This document shows, in pieces, positions 43,601 through 51,642 of a DNA stretch of 64,000 bases; position 1 is the first letter of the stretch; each line of letters begins with the position of its first letter. The translations under genes were made by a program, and so were the position numbers. The notes under the pieces are model-generated. The model searched no databases. It had not been told where the DNA came from and was given only the letters and a program-made list of their open reading frames with translations. The stretch lies in contig NZ_CALNVW010000051.1 in NCBI RefSeq assembly GCF_940670765.1, positions 119,544 to 183,543 on the forward strand, given 5' to 3'. Source of the stretch: Streptomyces sp. A 4/2 (GTDB lineage: Bacteria; Actinomycetota; Actinomycetes; Streptomycetales; Streptomycetaceae).

Positions 43601-44152
43601 GTGACTTCGAGTTCACTGCGCTTGCCGGGGGAGGACCCTGCAACCCCCGAGGGTCTCGCCCGGTTCAACACCCTGCGGGACAGTGCGGCACGAGCCGTAC
43701 TCCACGAGGTGTGCGCCAGTTCTGCCTGGGGGAGCAAAATCCTCGCCCAGCGCCCTTTCGCCACCGCGGAAGCCCTCTTCCTCGCCAGCGACGCCGCAAC
43801 GGCCGAACTGACCGCGGAAGATCTGGCCGAGGCGATGGCGGGGCACCCGCCGATCGGCCGCCCGAAACCCGGTGATCCGACATCGTCCCGTGAACAGCGG
43901 GGGATGGCCGGGGCCTCGGAGGAGCTCAAGGTCGAGATGCTCGAACTGAACCTGGCCTACCAGGAGAGGTTCGGACATGTCTTTCTGATCTGCGCGACCG
44001 GCGCGACCGGCGAGCAGATGCGCGACGCGATGAAGGCCCGGATCATCAACACACCCGAGCGGGAGCGCGAGTTGGTGCGCGTCGAGCTCGGCAGGATCAA
44101 CCGGATCCGGCTGGACATCGTGGTCGCCGCAGTCGCAGAACAAGGAGAGTGA
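43601..44152 (+). CDS. uraD: OHCU decarboxylase
   Basis: A 183-residue protein of the 2-oxo-4-hydroxy-4-carboxy-5-ureidoimidazoline decarboxylase family, which makes S-allantoin. The catalytic histidine is in AMAGHPPIGRPK near residue 86. The segment LNLAYQERFGHVFLICATGA, then ARIINTPERERELVRVELGR, is diagnostic. The first ~15 residues and the SREQRGMAGA insert are typical of actinobacterial members. GTG at 43601 follows CGGAGG. It is the first gene of uraD-uraH-uricase, so all three steps from urate to allantoin are coupled. Confidence 0.94.
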   Translation: MTSSSLRLPGEDPATPEGLARFNTLRDSAARAVLHEVCASSAWGSKILAQRPFATAEALFLASDAATAELTAEDLAEAMAGHPPIGRPKPGDPTSSREQRGMAGASEELKVEMLELNLAYQERFGHVFLICATGATGEQMRDAMKARIINTPERERELVRVELGRINRIRLDIVVAAVAEQGE

Positions 44153-44157
44153 AGGTC

Positions 44158-44547
44158 TTGAGCACACAGACCACCGCATCGGTGTCCACGCACATCCTGG
44201 ACACCAGCGTGGGACGCCCCGCCGAGGGTGTCGCCATCGCGCTCGCGGCCCGCAGCGGCCCCGACGCGCAGTGGGTGGCACTGGGCGGATCGGCGACCGA
44301 CGCGGACGGGCGCTGCAAGGACCTGCCGGCCCTGCCGGAAGGAACCACCCAGGTACGGCTCGACTTCGAGACCGGGCCGTACTTCTCCAAGAAACAAGCC
44401 GAGGCACAGCAGGACGCCCCCCGCGTAAGGGACAGCGGCGCTTTCTTCCCGGAGGTGGCGATCACATTCGCCGTCGTACCGGGTGAGCACTTCCACGTAC
44501 CGCTGCTGCTCAACCCGTTCGGCTACTCCGTATACCGAGGGAGCTAG
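44158..44547 (+). CDS. uraH: 5-hydroxyisourate hydrolase
   Basis: A ~129-residue transthyretin-like enzyme that opens the ring of 5-hydroxyisourate. It contains STHILDTSVGRPAEGVAIAL at the N-terminus (catalytic histidine) and the C-terminal tetrapeptide YRGS, the family signature that separates it from transthyretin. A central stretch (FETGPYFSKKQ ... FFPEVAITFAV) is conserved. I chose TTG at 44158 because AAGGAG lies 10 nt upstream. GTG at 44149 overlaps the uraD stop but is only ~2 nt from the same site; using it would add three residues. It is the middle gene of the urate operon. Confidence 0.93.
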   Translation: MSTQTTASVSTHILDTSVGRPAEGVAIALAARSGPDAQWVALGGSATDADGRCKDLPALPEGTTQVRLDFETGPYFSKKQAEAQQDAPRVRDSGAFFPEVAITFAVVPGEHFHVPLLLNPFGYSVYRGS

Positions 44548-44554
44548 CACCGAC

Positions 44555-45478
44555 ATGCCCACGATTCTCGGCCAGAACCAGTACGGCAAAGCAGAGAACC
44601 GCGTAGTCAAGATCACGCGGGACGGCGACACCCACCACATCAAGGACCTGAACGTCTCTGTCGCCCTCTCCGGCGACATGGACGACGTCCACTACTCCGG
44701 CTCCAACGCCAGCGTCCTGACGACCGATGCCACCAAGAACACGGTGTTCGCGTTCGCCAAGGAGCACGGCATCGAGTCCGCCGAGCAGTTCGGCATCCAC
44801 CTGGCCAGGCACTTCGTGACGACCCAGGACGCGATCAAGGTCGCGCGGATCCGGATCGAGGAGTACGCCTGGGAGCGCATCGCCACCTCCGGCAACAGCT
44901 CCCAGTTCATCGGCGCCGACGAGGTCAGGCACTCCTTCGTCCGCAAGGGCCAGGAACTGCGCACCACCGAGATCACCTTCGACGGGGAGAAGTGGCAGGT
45001 CATCTCCGGCCTGAAGGACCTGACGGTGATGAACTCCACCAACTCGGAGTTCTGGGGCTACGCCAAGGACAAGTACACGACGCTCCAGGAGACCTACGAC
45101 CGTATCCTCGCGACCGCGGTCTCCGCCAAGTGGCGGTACAACTGGACCGACGACGCGGCCCGGATGCCGAACTGGGACAAGTCCTACGAGCAGGCGAAGA
45201 AGCACATGCTCCAGGCCTTCGCCGAGACATACTCGCTCTCCCTGCAGCAGACCATGTACCAGATGGGCTCACGCATCATCAACAGCCGCAGTGAGATAGA
45301 CGAGATCCGGTTCTCGCTGCCGAACAAGCACCACTTCCTGGTGGACCTGGAGCCGTTCGGGCTCAAGAACGACAACGAGGTCTACTTCGCGGCCGACCGC
45401 CCGTACGGACTCATCGAGGCCACCATCCTGCGGGACGGCGCCGAGGCCCGGATCCCGGTCGACATGACCAACCTCTGA
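44555..45478 (+). CDS. pucL: Urate oxidase (uricase)
   Basis: A 307-residue cofactor-free oxidase of two tunnel-fold repeats. The catalytic threonine is in VLTTDATKNTVFAFAKEHG near residue 59 and the lysine in ILGQNQYGKAENRVVK near 11. The second half has SLQQTMYQMGSRIINSRSEI near 230 and the closing LVDLEPFGLKNDNEVY. It converts urate and O2 to 5-hydroxyisourate and H2O2. ATG at 44555 lies 7 nt after the uraH stop codon. It is the last gene of the operon, followed by a 19-bp terminator stem. The H2O2 produced explains co-regulation with the catalase at 39279. Confidence 0.96.
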   Translation: MPTILGQNQYGKAENRVVKITRDGDTHHIKDLNVSVALSGDMDDVHYSGSNASVLTTDATKNTVFAFAKEHGIESAEQFGIHLARHFVTTQDAIKVARIRIEEYAWERIATSGNSSQFIGADEVRHSFVRKGQELRTTEITFDGEKWQVISGLKDLTVMNSTNSEFWGYAKDKYTTLQETYDRILATAVSAKWRYNWTDDAARMPNWDKSYEQAKKHMLQAFAETYSLSLQQTMYQMGSRIINSRSEIDEIRFSLPNKHHFLVDLEPFGLKNDNEVYFAADRPYGLIEATILRDGAEARIPVDMTNL

Positions 45479-45484
45479 GACCGA

Positions 45485-45532
45485 CCGGTACGTCACCGCC
45501 GGCTGAGGCCACCGCCGGCGGTGGCGTACCGG
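45485..45532 (+). terminator. Terminator of the urate operon
   Basis: A 19-bp stem (CCGGTACGTCACCGCCGGC with GCCGGCGGTGGCGTACCGG, one G-U pair) and a 10-nt loop, beginning 6 nt after the uricase stop codon. Confidence 0.85.
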
Positions 45533-45639
45533 AAACCCACTGAACTGCACTCTTTCGGCACCCGGAGCCACGCGGCTGCGGCACTCAAATCCTCCTGGGT
45601 CCTGCCGTGCCCTTCGCCACTGCGAGAGAAGGAATCCTC

Positions 45640-47025
45640 ATGGCACCAACGGCAGCCGCGCGCACGGTCATCGAGAACGTAGCCATCGCGACGGTCGACG
45701 CCCACGACACCGAGTACGCATCGGGCCATGTCGTGGTCGCGGGGAACCGCATCGAGTCCCTCGGGTCCGGCAGGGCGCCCGAAGGGCTCACCGACGTCGT
45801 ACGCCGGATCGACGGCACCGGCCATCTGGTCACCCCGGGACTGGTCAACACCCATCACCACTTCTACCAGTGGATCACCCGTGGGCTGGCCACCGACCAC
45901 AACCTGTTCAACTGGCTCGTCGCGCTGTACCCGACGTGGGCGCGCATCGACGAGCAGATGGCGCGCACGGCCGCGCAGGGCTCCCTCGCCATGATGGCGC
46001 GCGGCGGTGTCACCACCGCGATGGACCACCACTACGTCTACCCGCAGGGCGCCGGCGACCTGTCGGGTGCGATCATCGGGGCCGCCGCCGAGACCGGTGT
46101 GCGCTTCACCCTCGCCCGCGGCTCCATGGACCGCAGCCAGAAGGACGGCGGGCTGCCCCCGGACTTCGCCGTCGAGACCCTGGAAGGCGCGCTCGCCGGC
46201 ACCGAGGAGACCGTCGACCGGTACCACGACGCCTCGTTCGACGCGATGACCCAGGTCGCCGTCGCGCCGTGCTCACCCTTCTCGGTGTCCACCGAACTCA
46301 TGCGACAAGGCGCCGAGTTGGCTCGCCGCAAGGGTCTGCGGCTGCACACCCACGGCAGTGAGACCGTCGAGGAGGAGCAGTTCTGCAAGGAACTGTTCGG
46401 GATGGGCCCGACCGACTACTTCGAGTCGACCGGCTGGCTCGGCAGCGATGTGTGGATGGCGCACTGCGTCCACATGAACGACTCCGACATCGCCGCCTTC
46501 GCCCGTACCGGTACCGGTGTCGCGCACTGCCCGTCCTCCAACGCCCGCCTCGCTGCCGGCATCGCCCGGGTCCCCGACATGCTCGGGGCGGGCGTCCCGG
46601 TCGGCCTCGGGGTCGACGGCACCGCGTCCAACGAGTCCGGCGAACTCCACACCGAGTTGCGCAACGCCCTGCTCATCAACCGCCTCGGCACCCACCGCGA
46701 AGCGGCCCTGAACGCCCGTCAGGCCCTGCGCCTCGGTACGTACGGGGGAGCCCAAGTCCTGGGCCGTGCAGCAGAGATCGGCTCCCTGGAGCCCGGAAAA
46801 CTGGCCGACCTGGTGCTCTGGAAGATGGACACGCTGGCCCACGCCTCGATCTCCGACCCGGTGACCGCGCTCGTCTTCGGCGCCGCCGCCCCCGTCGCCC
46901 TCTCCCTCGTGAACGGCCTCACCGTCGTCGAGGACAGCCACCTGACCACGGTGGACGAAGACGCCATCGCCCGCGCCACGCGGGTCGAGGCGCAGCGCCT
47001 CGCGCGGATCGCCGCGCAGGACTGA
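45640..47025 (+). CDS. 8-oxoguanine deaminase (amidohydrolase)
   Basis: A 461-residue metal-dependent amidohydrolase. Metal ligands are VTPGLVNTHHHFYQW near residue 76, HTHGSETVEEEQFC near 237, DVWMAHCVHMNDSDI near 272, and GLGVDGTASNESGEL near 327. The DHNLFNWLVALYPTWARID stretch is typical of 8-oxoguanine deaminases, which produce urate from oxidised guanine; guanine and cytosine deaminases differ there. ATG at 45640 follows AAGGAA at 6 nt. It lies downstream of the uricase terminator, so it probably has its own promoter or partial readthrough. It feeds urate directly into the preceding operon. Confidence 0.88.
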   Translation: MAPTAAARTVIENVAIATVDAHDTEYASGHVVVAGNRIESLGSGRAPEGLTDVVRRIDGTGHLVTPGLVNTHHHFYQWITRGLATDHNLFNWLVALYPTWARIDEQMARTAAQGSLAMMARGGVTTAMDHHYVYPQGAGDLSGAIIGAAAETGVRFTLARGSMDRSQKDGGLPPDFAVETLEGALAGTEETVDRYHDASFDAMTQVAVAPCSPFSVSTELMRQGAELARRKGLRLHTHGSETVEEEQFCKELFGMGPTDYFESTGWLGSDVWMAHCVHMNDSDIAAFARTGTGVAHCPSSNARLAAGIARVPDMLGAGVPVGLGVDGTASNESGELHTELRNALLINRLGTHREAALNARQALRLGTYGGAQVLGRAAEIGSLEPGKLADLVLWKMDTLAHASISDPVTALVFGAAAPVALSLVNGLTVVEDSHLTTVDEDAIARATRVEAQRLARIAAQD

Positions 47026-47038
47026 GCCCGTACGAGCT

Positions 47039-47066
47039 CCGGCCGGGGAGGACGGTCCCCGGCCGG
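47039..47066 (+). terminator. Terminator hairpin after the 8-oxoguanine deaminase gene
   Basis: A perfect 11-bp stem (CCGGCCGGGGA / TCCCCGGCCGG) with a 6-nt loop, beginning 13 nt after the deaminase stop. Confidence 0.75.
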
Positions 47067-47301
47067 CGGCCGTGAGCCCGAGCGGGGTTCACGGCAGCCG
47101 TGACCGGGGGGTGTGTGCCCAGAGTGCATGCGCCCTCCGGTGCGGTGACCTACCCGGAACCGTCCTGGAACCGACCCGGAACCTCCTCTCCGTACCGTCC
47201 GGGCTCCGATCCCCACCTTCACCCGCAGCCGCACCTGCACTCCGCACCACCTCCCTGACACCCACGTCACCGACGACGTGTACCCGACCGGAGGAGCCGT
47301 C

Positions 47302-48735
47302 GTGGCCGCCGAGCCCAGGTTTCGCAATGATGCAGCAGCCGTATCCGTCGACGCGGAACCGTCCGGAGGGCCTGAGACCTCCGTGAAGCATCCGGTCGAC
47401 GAAGTCCTTCCGCCCGTCAGGATGTTCACCAGCGGCCTCCAGCATGTGGCCGCCATGTACGCGGGAGTTGTCGCCCCGCCGATGATCGTGGGCCCCGCCG
47501 TGGGGCTCAGCGCCAAGGAGACCGCCTTCCTCGTCGGGGCGAGTCTGTTCACCGCGGGTATCGCGACCCTGCTCCAGACCCTCGGGTTCTGGCGGGTCGG
47601 CGCCCGGCTGCCGTTCGTCAACGGTGTCTCGTTTGCCGGTGTCACGCCGATGATCGCCATCGGCAAGGGCCGGGGACACGACGGCATCGCGGTCATCCTC
47701 GGCGCGATCATCGTCGCGAGCGTGCTGGGGTTCCTGCTCGCCCCGTACTTCAGCAAGCTGGTCCGCTTCTTCCCGCCCGTCGTCACCGGTACCGTCATCA
47801 CCCTCATAGGGGTCTCGCTGCTGCCGGTCGCCTTCGGATGGGCCCAGGGCACCCAGGGAGCGGCGGACTACGGCTCGATGAAGAACATAGGGATGGCCGC
47901 CCTCACCCTGGTCATCGTGCTGGCCCTGCGGAAACTGCTCCGCGGCTTCTTCCAGCAGATAGCCATCCTGCTCGGCCTGGTGATCGGGACGGTCATCGCG
48001 ATACCGATGGGCATGACCAGCTTCGACGCGATGCGCGACGCCGACCCGATCGGGTTCCCGACGCCCTTCCACTTCGGCGCCCCGCAGTTCGAGGTCTCCG
48101 CGATCGTCTCGATGTGCATCGTGATGCTGGTCTGTATGACCGAGTCGACCGCGGACATGCTGGCGCTCGGCAAGATCGTCGGCCGTCCCGCCGACGAGCG
48201 GACCATCGAGGGCGGGCTGCGCGCCGACACCATCGGCAGCCTGGTCAGCCAGTTCTTCAACGGCTTCATGGCGAGCGCCTTCGCGCAGAACATCGGCCTG
48301 GTCGCGATGACCAAGGTGCGCAGCCGCTACGTCGTCGCCACCGGCGGCGGGATCCTGATCCTGCTCGGCCTCTGTCCGATGGCCGCGTCGGCGATCGCCC
48401 TCGTACCGCTGCCGGTGCTGGGCGGCGCCGGGGTCGTGCTCTTCGGCTCGGTCGCGGCGAGCGGGGTGCAGACGCTGGCGAGCGCGGCCATGGAGAAGGG
48501 GGAGAACGCCCTGATCGTGGCGACCGCCCTCGGCATCGGGCTGATCCCGATAGCGGCGCCGGACTTCTACCAGGCCTTCCCGAAGGACGTTCTGGTGGTG
48601 CTCGACTCGGGCATCTCCACCGGATGTGTGGTGGCCATCGTGCTGAACCTGGCCTTCAACCATCTGGGTGCGGGGAAGAGCGTGGAGGAGCCGGAGCAGC
48701 AGGCCGTGCCGGAGGCGGCAGCCGCGATCCACTGA
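47302..48735 (+). CDS. Nucleobase:cation symporter-2 family permease
   Basis: A 477-residue membrane protein with ~12-14 transmembrane segments. The NCS2 signature is seen in TGLQHVAAMYAGVVAPP-like SGLQHVAAMYAGVVAPPMIV near residue 45 and FSQNxGxxxxT-like FAQNIGLVAMTKVRSRYVV near 330, with the ESTADMLALGKIVGRP substrate region near 282. The family imports xanthine, uric acid or uracil with H+ or Na+. GTG at 47302 follows CCGGAGGAG at ~6 nt. Its place after uricase and 8-oxoguanine deaminase favours urate or xanthine. The hairpin at 47039 separates it from the deaminase. Confidence 0.92.
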   Translation: MAAEPRFRNDAAAVSVDAEPSGGPETSVKHPVDEVLPPVRMFTSGLQHVAAMYAGVVAPPMIVGPAVGLSAKETAFLVGASLFTAGIATLLQTLGFWRVGARLPFVNGVSFAGVTPMIAIGKGRGHDGIAVILGAIIVASVLGFLLAPYFSKLVRFFPPVVTGTVITLIGVSLLPVAFGWAQGTQGAADYGSMKNIGMAALTLVIVLALRKLLRGFFQQIAILLGLVIGTVIAIPMGMTSFDAMRDADPIGFPTPFHFGAPQFEVSAIVSMCIVMLVCMTESTADMLALGKIVGRPADERTIEGGLRADTIGSLVSQFFNGFMASAFAQNIGLVAMTKVRSRYVVATGGGILILLGLCPMAASAIALVPLPVLGGAGVVLFGSVAASGVQTLASAAMEKGENALIVATALGIGLIPIAAPDFYQAFPKDVLVVLDSGISTGCVVAIVLNLAFNHLGAGKSVEEPEQQAVPEAAAAIH

Positions 48736-48751
48736 CCCCGGCGGGACAGAT

Positions 48752-48790
48752 ACGGCGCGTACCGCACCGCTGAGGTGCTGTACGCGCCGT
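48752..48790. terminator. Bidirectional terminator hairpin
   Basis: ACGGCGCGTAC / GTACGCGCCGT (11-bp stem) with an inner CACC/GGTG pairing in the loop, between the convergent permease and chitosanase genes. Confidence 0.75.
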
Positions 48791-48811
48791 TTCCGTGTGC
48801 CGGACCGCTGA

Positions 48812-49672
48812 TCAGTTGATGGTGTACGGGTCCCCGTAGACCTTCCAGCTGAGCGGCGGGTTCAGGCCGAGGTTGCCGTTCTTCAGGAAGACGCGCTGCT
48901 CGGTGTCGACGCGGCTGGTGTCGCTGTGGGCCTCCTCCTGCTGCATCGCCCAGACCCGGGCGTCGAGGAAGGCGTTGAGGTAGGTGGTCTCGTTGCCGCC
49001 CTGGGCCGGGGTCTTGGCCTTGGCGAGAGCCCTCTTGCGGATGGAGCTGAAGCTGGTCTTGTCGTCACCGTCACCGTGCATGACGATCGCGTCGTAGTAG
49101 GCGAACTGGCCGAGGGTTCCGATGCCGTCCGCCTTGCCCTGCTTGACGGCCGGGTCGAAGTAGACGCGGTCGCGCTCGTCGTTCTGCGCGGTCTGGAAGA
49201 CCGTGTCCTTGGCCGCGGTCTTCCAGGCGCTCTCGAAGGCCGAGCCGAGACCCGAGTGCGAGTCGGAGCCGTTGACCTTCTTGAGTGCGGGGAGGTACTT
49301 GGCGAGCGGGTTGCCGGGCTCGCGGTTCGTGTACAGCGTCACCAGGTCCAGCATGTCCCCGGTGCCGGAACAGAAGCCGATGATGCCCGCGGTGTAGCCG
49401 CGACCGTCACCGATGTCCTCGATGTACTTGTACTGGGCCTTCCAGTCCAGCGAGGAGTTCTCCGCGCTGGAGACCAGCTTCATGGCGATTTCCTTCTTCG
49501 CCGGGTCGTCGAGTCCGGTCGCCGCAGCGGCCACCTGATGCGAACTCGTCTGCGGCGCAGGCGCGTTGGCGGCGTACGCGGTGGCGGGTACGGCCACCAG
49601 GGCCAGGCCGAGCACCGTGCGGGTGATGATCCTCTTGCGGCGTCCAGGGGTGGTGCGGTGGGGGGCGTTCAC
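48812..49672 (-). CDS. csn: Secreted chitosanase, GH46
   Basis: A 286-residue exported enzyme. The N-terminus has consecutive arginines and a hydrophobic core (RRKRIITRTVLGLALVAVPA, cleavage near AYAANAP), compatible with Sec or Tat export. The mature part matches GH46 chitosanases: AENSSLDWKAQYKYIEDIGD with the catalytic glutamate near residue 71, the catalytic aspartate in GDGRGYTAGIIGFCSGTGDM, and the conserved LGQFAYYDAIVMHGDG. It hydrolyses beta-1,4 bonds in chitosan. GTG at 49672 follows TTGGAGG at 4 nt. A palindrome in its promoter region matches the known chitosanase operator type of streptomycetes. Confidence 0.94.
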   Translation of the reverse strand: MNAPHRTTPGRRKRIITRTVLGLALVAVPATAYAANAPAPQTSSHQVAAAATGLDDPAKKEIAMKLVSSAENSSLDWKAQYKYIEDIGDGRGYTAGIIGFCSGTGDMLDLVTLYTNREPGNPLAKYLPALKKVNGSDSHSGLGSAFESAWKTAAKDTVFQTAQNDERDRVYFDPAVKQGKADGIGTLGQFAYYDAIVMHGDGDDKTSFSSIRKRALAKAKTPAQGGNETTYLNAFLDARVWAMQQEEAHSDTSRVDTEQRVFLKNGNLGLNPPLSWKVYGDPYTIN

Positions 49673-49710
49673 CAGTCCTCCAAGGGGAGTTCGTCCTTCA
49701 GGTGTTCTGT

Positions 49711-49725
49711 TAGGAAGCTTTCCTA
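49711..49725 (-). promoter_or_regulatory. Chitosanase operator palindrome (CsnR-type)
   Basis: TAGGAA-GCT-TTCCTA, 38-53 bp upstream of the chitosanase start. Streptomyces chitosanase genes are known to carry such a palindrome bound by a ROK-family repressor (CsnR). No ROK gene is present in this window. Confidence 0.65.
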
Positions 49726-49917
49726 TCAGCTGTCCGGGGGGTCGTACACCCCTTGGGGAGAAAGGAGTTGAGCGAATGCGGTATGGGCAGGGCTGACCTT
49801 GATCGTTGATCAACCCTACGAGGGTGGCTGTGGTGGTGCATTTTGTCCGACCCTGTCTCGCCGGGGTGGCCGGAGCCCCGGCGGCGCACCGCGGCGGAGG
49901 CAGGGCCCCGGGCGCTG

Positions 49918-49923
49918 TAGCGT
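49918..49923 (+). promoter_or_regulatory. -10 element (TAGCGT) of a probably leaderless gene
   Basis: TAGCGT ends 7 nt before the ATG at 49931; no ribosome-binding site precedes that ATG. Confidence 0.4.
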
Positions 49924-49930
49924 CTTCGGT

Positions 49931-50614
49931 ATGGACGATCACTCTGTAGTCGATGTCGGCGACGTACGGCTGGCCTACCGGACCTGGGGCGACCCCTTCG
50001 GGGCGCCGGTGGTGCTGCTGCACGGTCTCGGCGGTTCCTCCGCGACCTGGGAGGCGACCGGGCAGGCGCTCGGCGAGGAGTGGCGGGTGTACGCCCTTGA
50101 CCTGCGCGGACATGGTGAGAGCGACTGGCCGGACGAGTACTCGTTCGAACTGATGCGGGACGATGTGTTCGGCTTCCTGAACGAGCTGGACCTGGACCGG
50201 GTCGGGGTCGTCGGGCACTCCATGGGCGGCGTCGTCGCGTATCTGCTCGCCCAGGAGCATCCGGACCGGGTGGAGCGGCTCGTACTGGAGGAGACCCCGC
50301 CGCCGTTCCCCAGCGAAAGGCCCGAGCCCGTCCACCCGGACGCGCCGGTCGACTACGACTGGAACGCCGTGCCCGCCATCAAGAGCCAGGTCCGGGATCC
50401 CGAACCGGAGTGGGCCGAACGGCTCGACGAGATCGTGGCACCGACCCTGCTCGTGACCGGCGGCCCGGACAGCTCCATGCCGCAGGACCGGATCCCCGAC
50501 ATGGCCGCGAAGATCCCGGACTCCCGGATGATCACGATCCCGGTCGGTCACCGGGTGCACGAGCTGGAGCCGGGGCAGTTCTCGGCGGCGGTCAGCGAGT
50601 TCTTCACCAGCTGA
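49931..50614 (+). CDS. Alpha/beta-fold hydrolase
   Basis: A 227-residue single-domain hydrolase. The oxyanion loop is VVLLHGLGGSSATWE near residue 29. The nucleophile elbow GHSMGG lies near 96. The acid is probably in LLVTGGPDSSMPQD near 175, and the histidine in ITIPVGHRVHELEPGQF near 205. This suits an esterase or lactonase of unknown substrate. It is smaller than typical haloperoxidase-like members (~270 residues), with a short cap. It is likely leaderless: ATG at 49931 lies 7 nt after TAGCGT. It faces the maleylpyruvate-isomerase-like gene and ends before a shared 17-bp terminator. Confidence 0.85.
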   Translation: MDDHSVVDVGDVRLAYRTWGDPFGAPVVLLHGLGGSSATWEATGQALGEEWRVYALDLRGHGESDWPDEYSFELMRDDVFGFLNELDLDRVGVVGHSMGGVVAYLLAQEHPDRVERLVLEETPPPFPSERPEPVHPDAPVDYDWNAVPAIKSQVRDPEPEWAERLDEIVAPTLLVTGGPDSSMPQDRIPDMAAKIPDSRMITIPVGHRVHELEPGQFSAAVSEFFTS

Positions 50615-50726
50615 CGACCGGCCGGGAGTCGGCTGACACGACCGGCTGACGCGACCAGATGGCACGTCCGGCCGGCACGTCCGGCCTCACACGCGGAGAA
50701 CGGTGAGCGCCGAGCGCGTCTCCCGA

Positions 50727-50778
50727 AACGAAACAGGACGCCCTGCACCGGGTACGGCGCGGGGCGTCCTGTTTCGTT
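50727..50778. terminator. Bidirectional terminator hairpin
   Basis: A perfect 17-bp stem (AACGAAACAGGACGCCC / GGGCGTCCTGTTTCGTT) with an 18-nt loop, between two convergent genes and ending just before the minus-strand stop codon. The AT-ended outer stem gives it an A/T-flanked form that works in both directions. Confidence 0.88.
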
Positions 50779-50784
50779 GCGTCC

Positions 50785-51360
50785 CTACGGCCGCCACTCC
50801 GGGCTGCGTCCGCTGGAACCGATCACCCGGTCGATGAACGGAGCCCCTTCGGGAACCGCGACCGCCGGGCCGAAGATGTCTGTCTGTCCGCCCTGGTTCA
50901 TCATCTTCAGCAGCCCGTACGACACCTGAAGGCTCGCGTCGTCCACGGCGTACGGCTGTCCGGTCGCACGGGCCAGGTCCCAGCCGTGCACGACCAGTTC
51001 GTTGAGGGCGACCTGCCCGGCCACCTCCGCGGGCAGGTCGACCGCCCCCGCCCTGGTCTGTCCTTCGCGCGACTCCGGGGTGCGCCAGGCGGCGGCGACC
51101 TCGTCGAGCTGCCTGGGAAGTACGGTCCGCCAGTCCGCTTCGAGTACGGGTTTCGTCGTGCCGGGGGCGGTGTCGGTGGCCGGCCCGAAGTCCTTCTCCG
51201 CCGCGGCGCGGAAGGCCGCGGTCAGTCCGACGACATGGGCCAGGAGCTCCCCGACGGAGTAGTCGGGGCACGGAGTGGGGCCGGACAGCTGCGTGTCGTC
51301 GATGGCGTCGAGGAGGTCTGCCACGGAGCGGGCGGCGGGGCCGAGATCGTAGGTATTCAC
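50785..51360 (-). CDS. TIGR03086-type DinB/maleylpyruvate isomerase-like protein
   Basis: A 191-residue four-helix-bundle protein of the mycothiol-dependent maleylpyruvate isomerase N-terminal/TIGR03086 group. TPCPDYSVGELLAHVVGLTA near residue 29 and LNELVVHGWDLARATGQPY near 131 provide the three conserved metal histidines of the DinB-like fold. It probably uses mycothiol or another thiol on an unknown substrate. GTG at 51360 is chosen over a GTG or ATG further up because a CAGTCT element ends 7 nt before it. It is divergent from the chitinase. Confidence 0.82.
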   Translation of the reverse strand: MNTYDLGPAARSVADLLDAIDDTQLSGPTPCPDYSVGELLAHVVGLTAAFRAAAEKDFGPATDTAPGTTKPVLEADWRTVLPRQLDEVAAAWRTPESREGQTRAGAVDLPAEVAGQVALNELVVHGWDLARATGQPYAVDDASLQVSYGLLKMMNQGGQTDIFGPAVAVPEGAPFIDRVIGSSGRSPEWRP

Positions 51361-51507
51361 ACGCCTCAGACTGGCGCGCCGCCGAGAACTCATCGGTCAG
51401 CGAACCACCCGTCCGCGGGTGAACCACTCTCCCGCGCGAGCCGCGGCCCGGCCGGACGGTCATGCCCGGCGCGTCCCATCCGGACGGCCCCGGCCGCCGG
51501 GCGGTAT

Positions 51508-51564
51508 TGGTCTGTACCTAGGTGGTCTGTACCTCTTGACGAACTGGTCCAGACCACCTAACTT
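51508..51564 (+). promoter_or_regulatory. Chitinase promoter with 12-bp direct repeats and DasR-type operator
   Basis: TGGTCTGTACCT occurs twice (51508-51519, 51523-51534, 15-bp period). Then come -35 TTGACG (51536-51541), a 17-nt spacer and -10 TAACTT (51559-51564). The 16-bp ACTGGTCCAGACCACC (51543-51558), a DasR-responsive-element-like palindrome, fills the spacer almost exactly. Confidence 0.85.
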
Positions 51565-51642
51565 CCACTGTGCTCCATGGCACCAAGGACATTCGCTCCC
51601 CCCTGAGGACCGCGCCTGCGGTCCCTGCCTCAAGGGAGAACC

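Noticed and set aside
45540..45639. Possible AllR-type box (TTTCGGCACCCGGAG) before the 8-oxoguanine deaminase
   Set aside because: It matches the strong boxes poorly, lacks a partner at 21 bp, and is not placed on a clear promoter.
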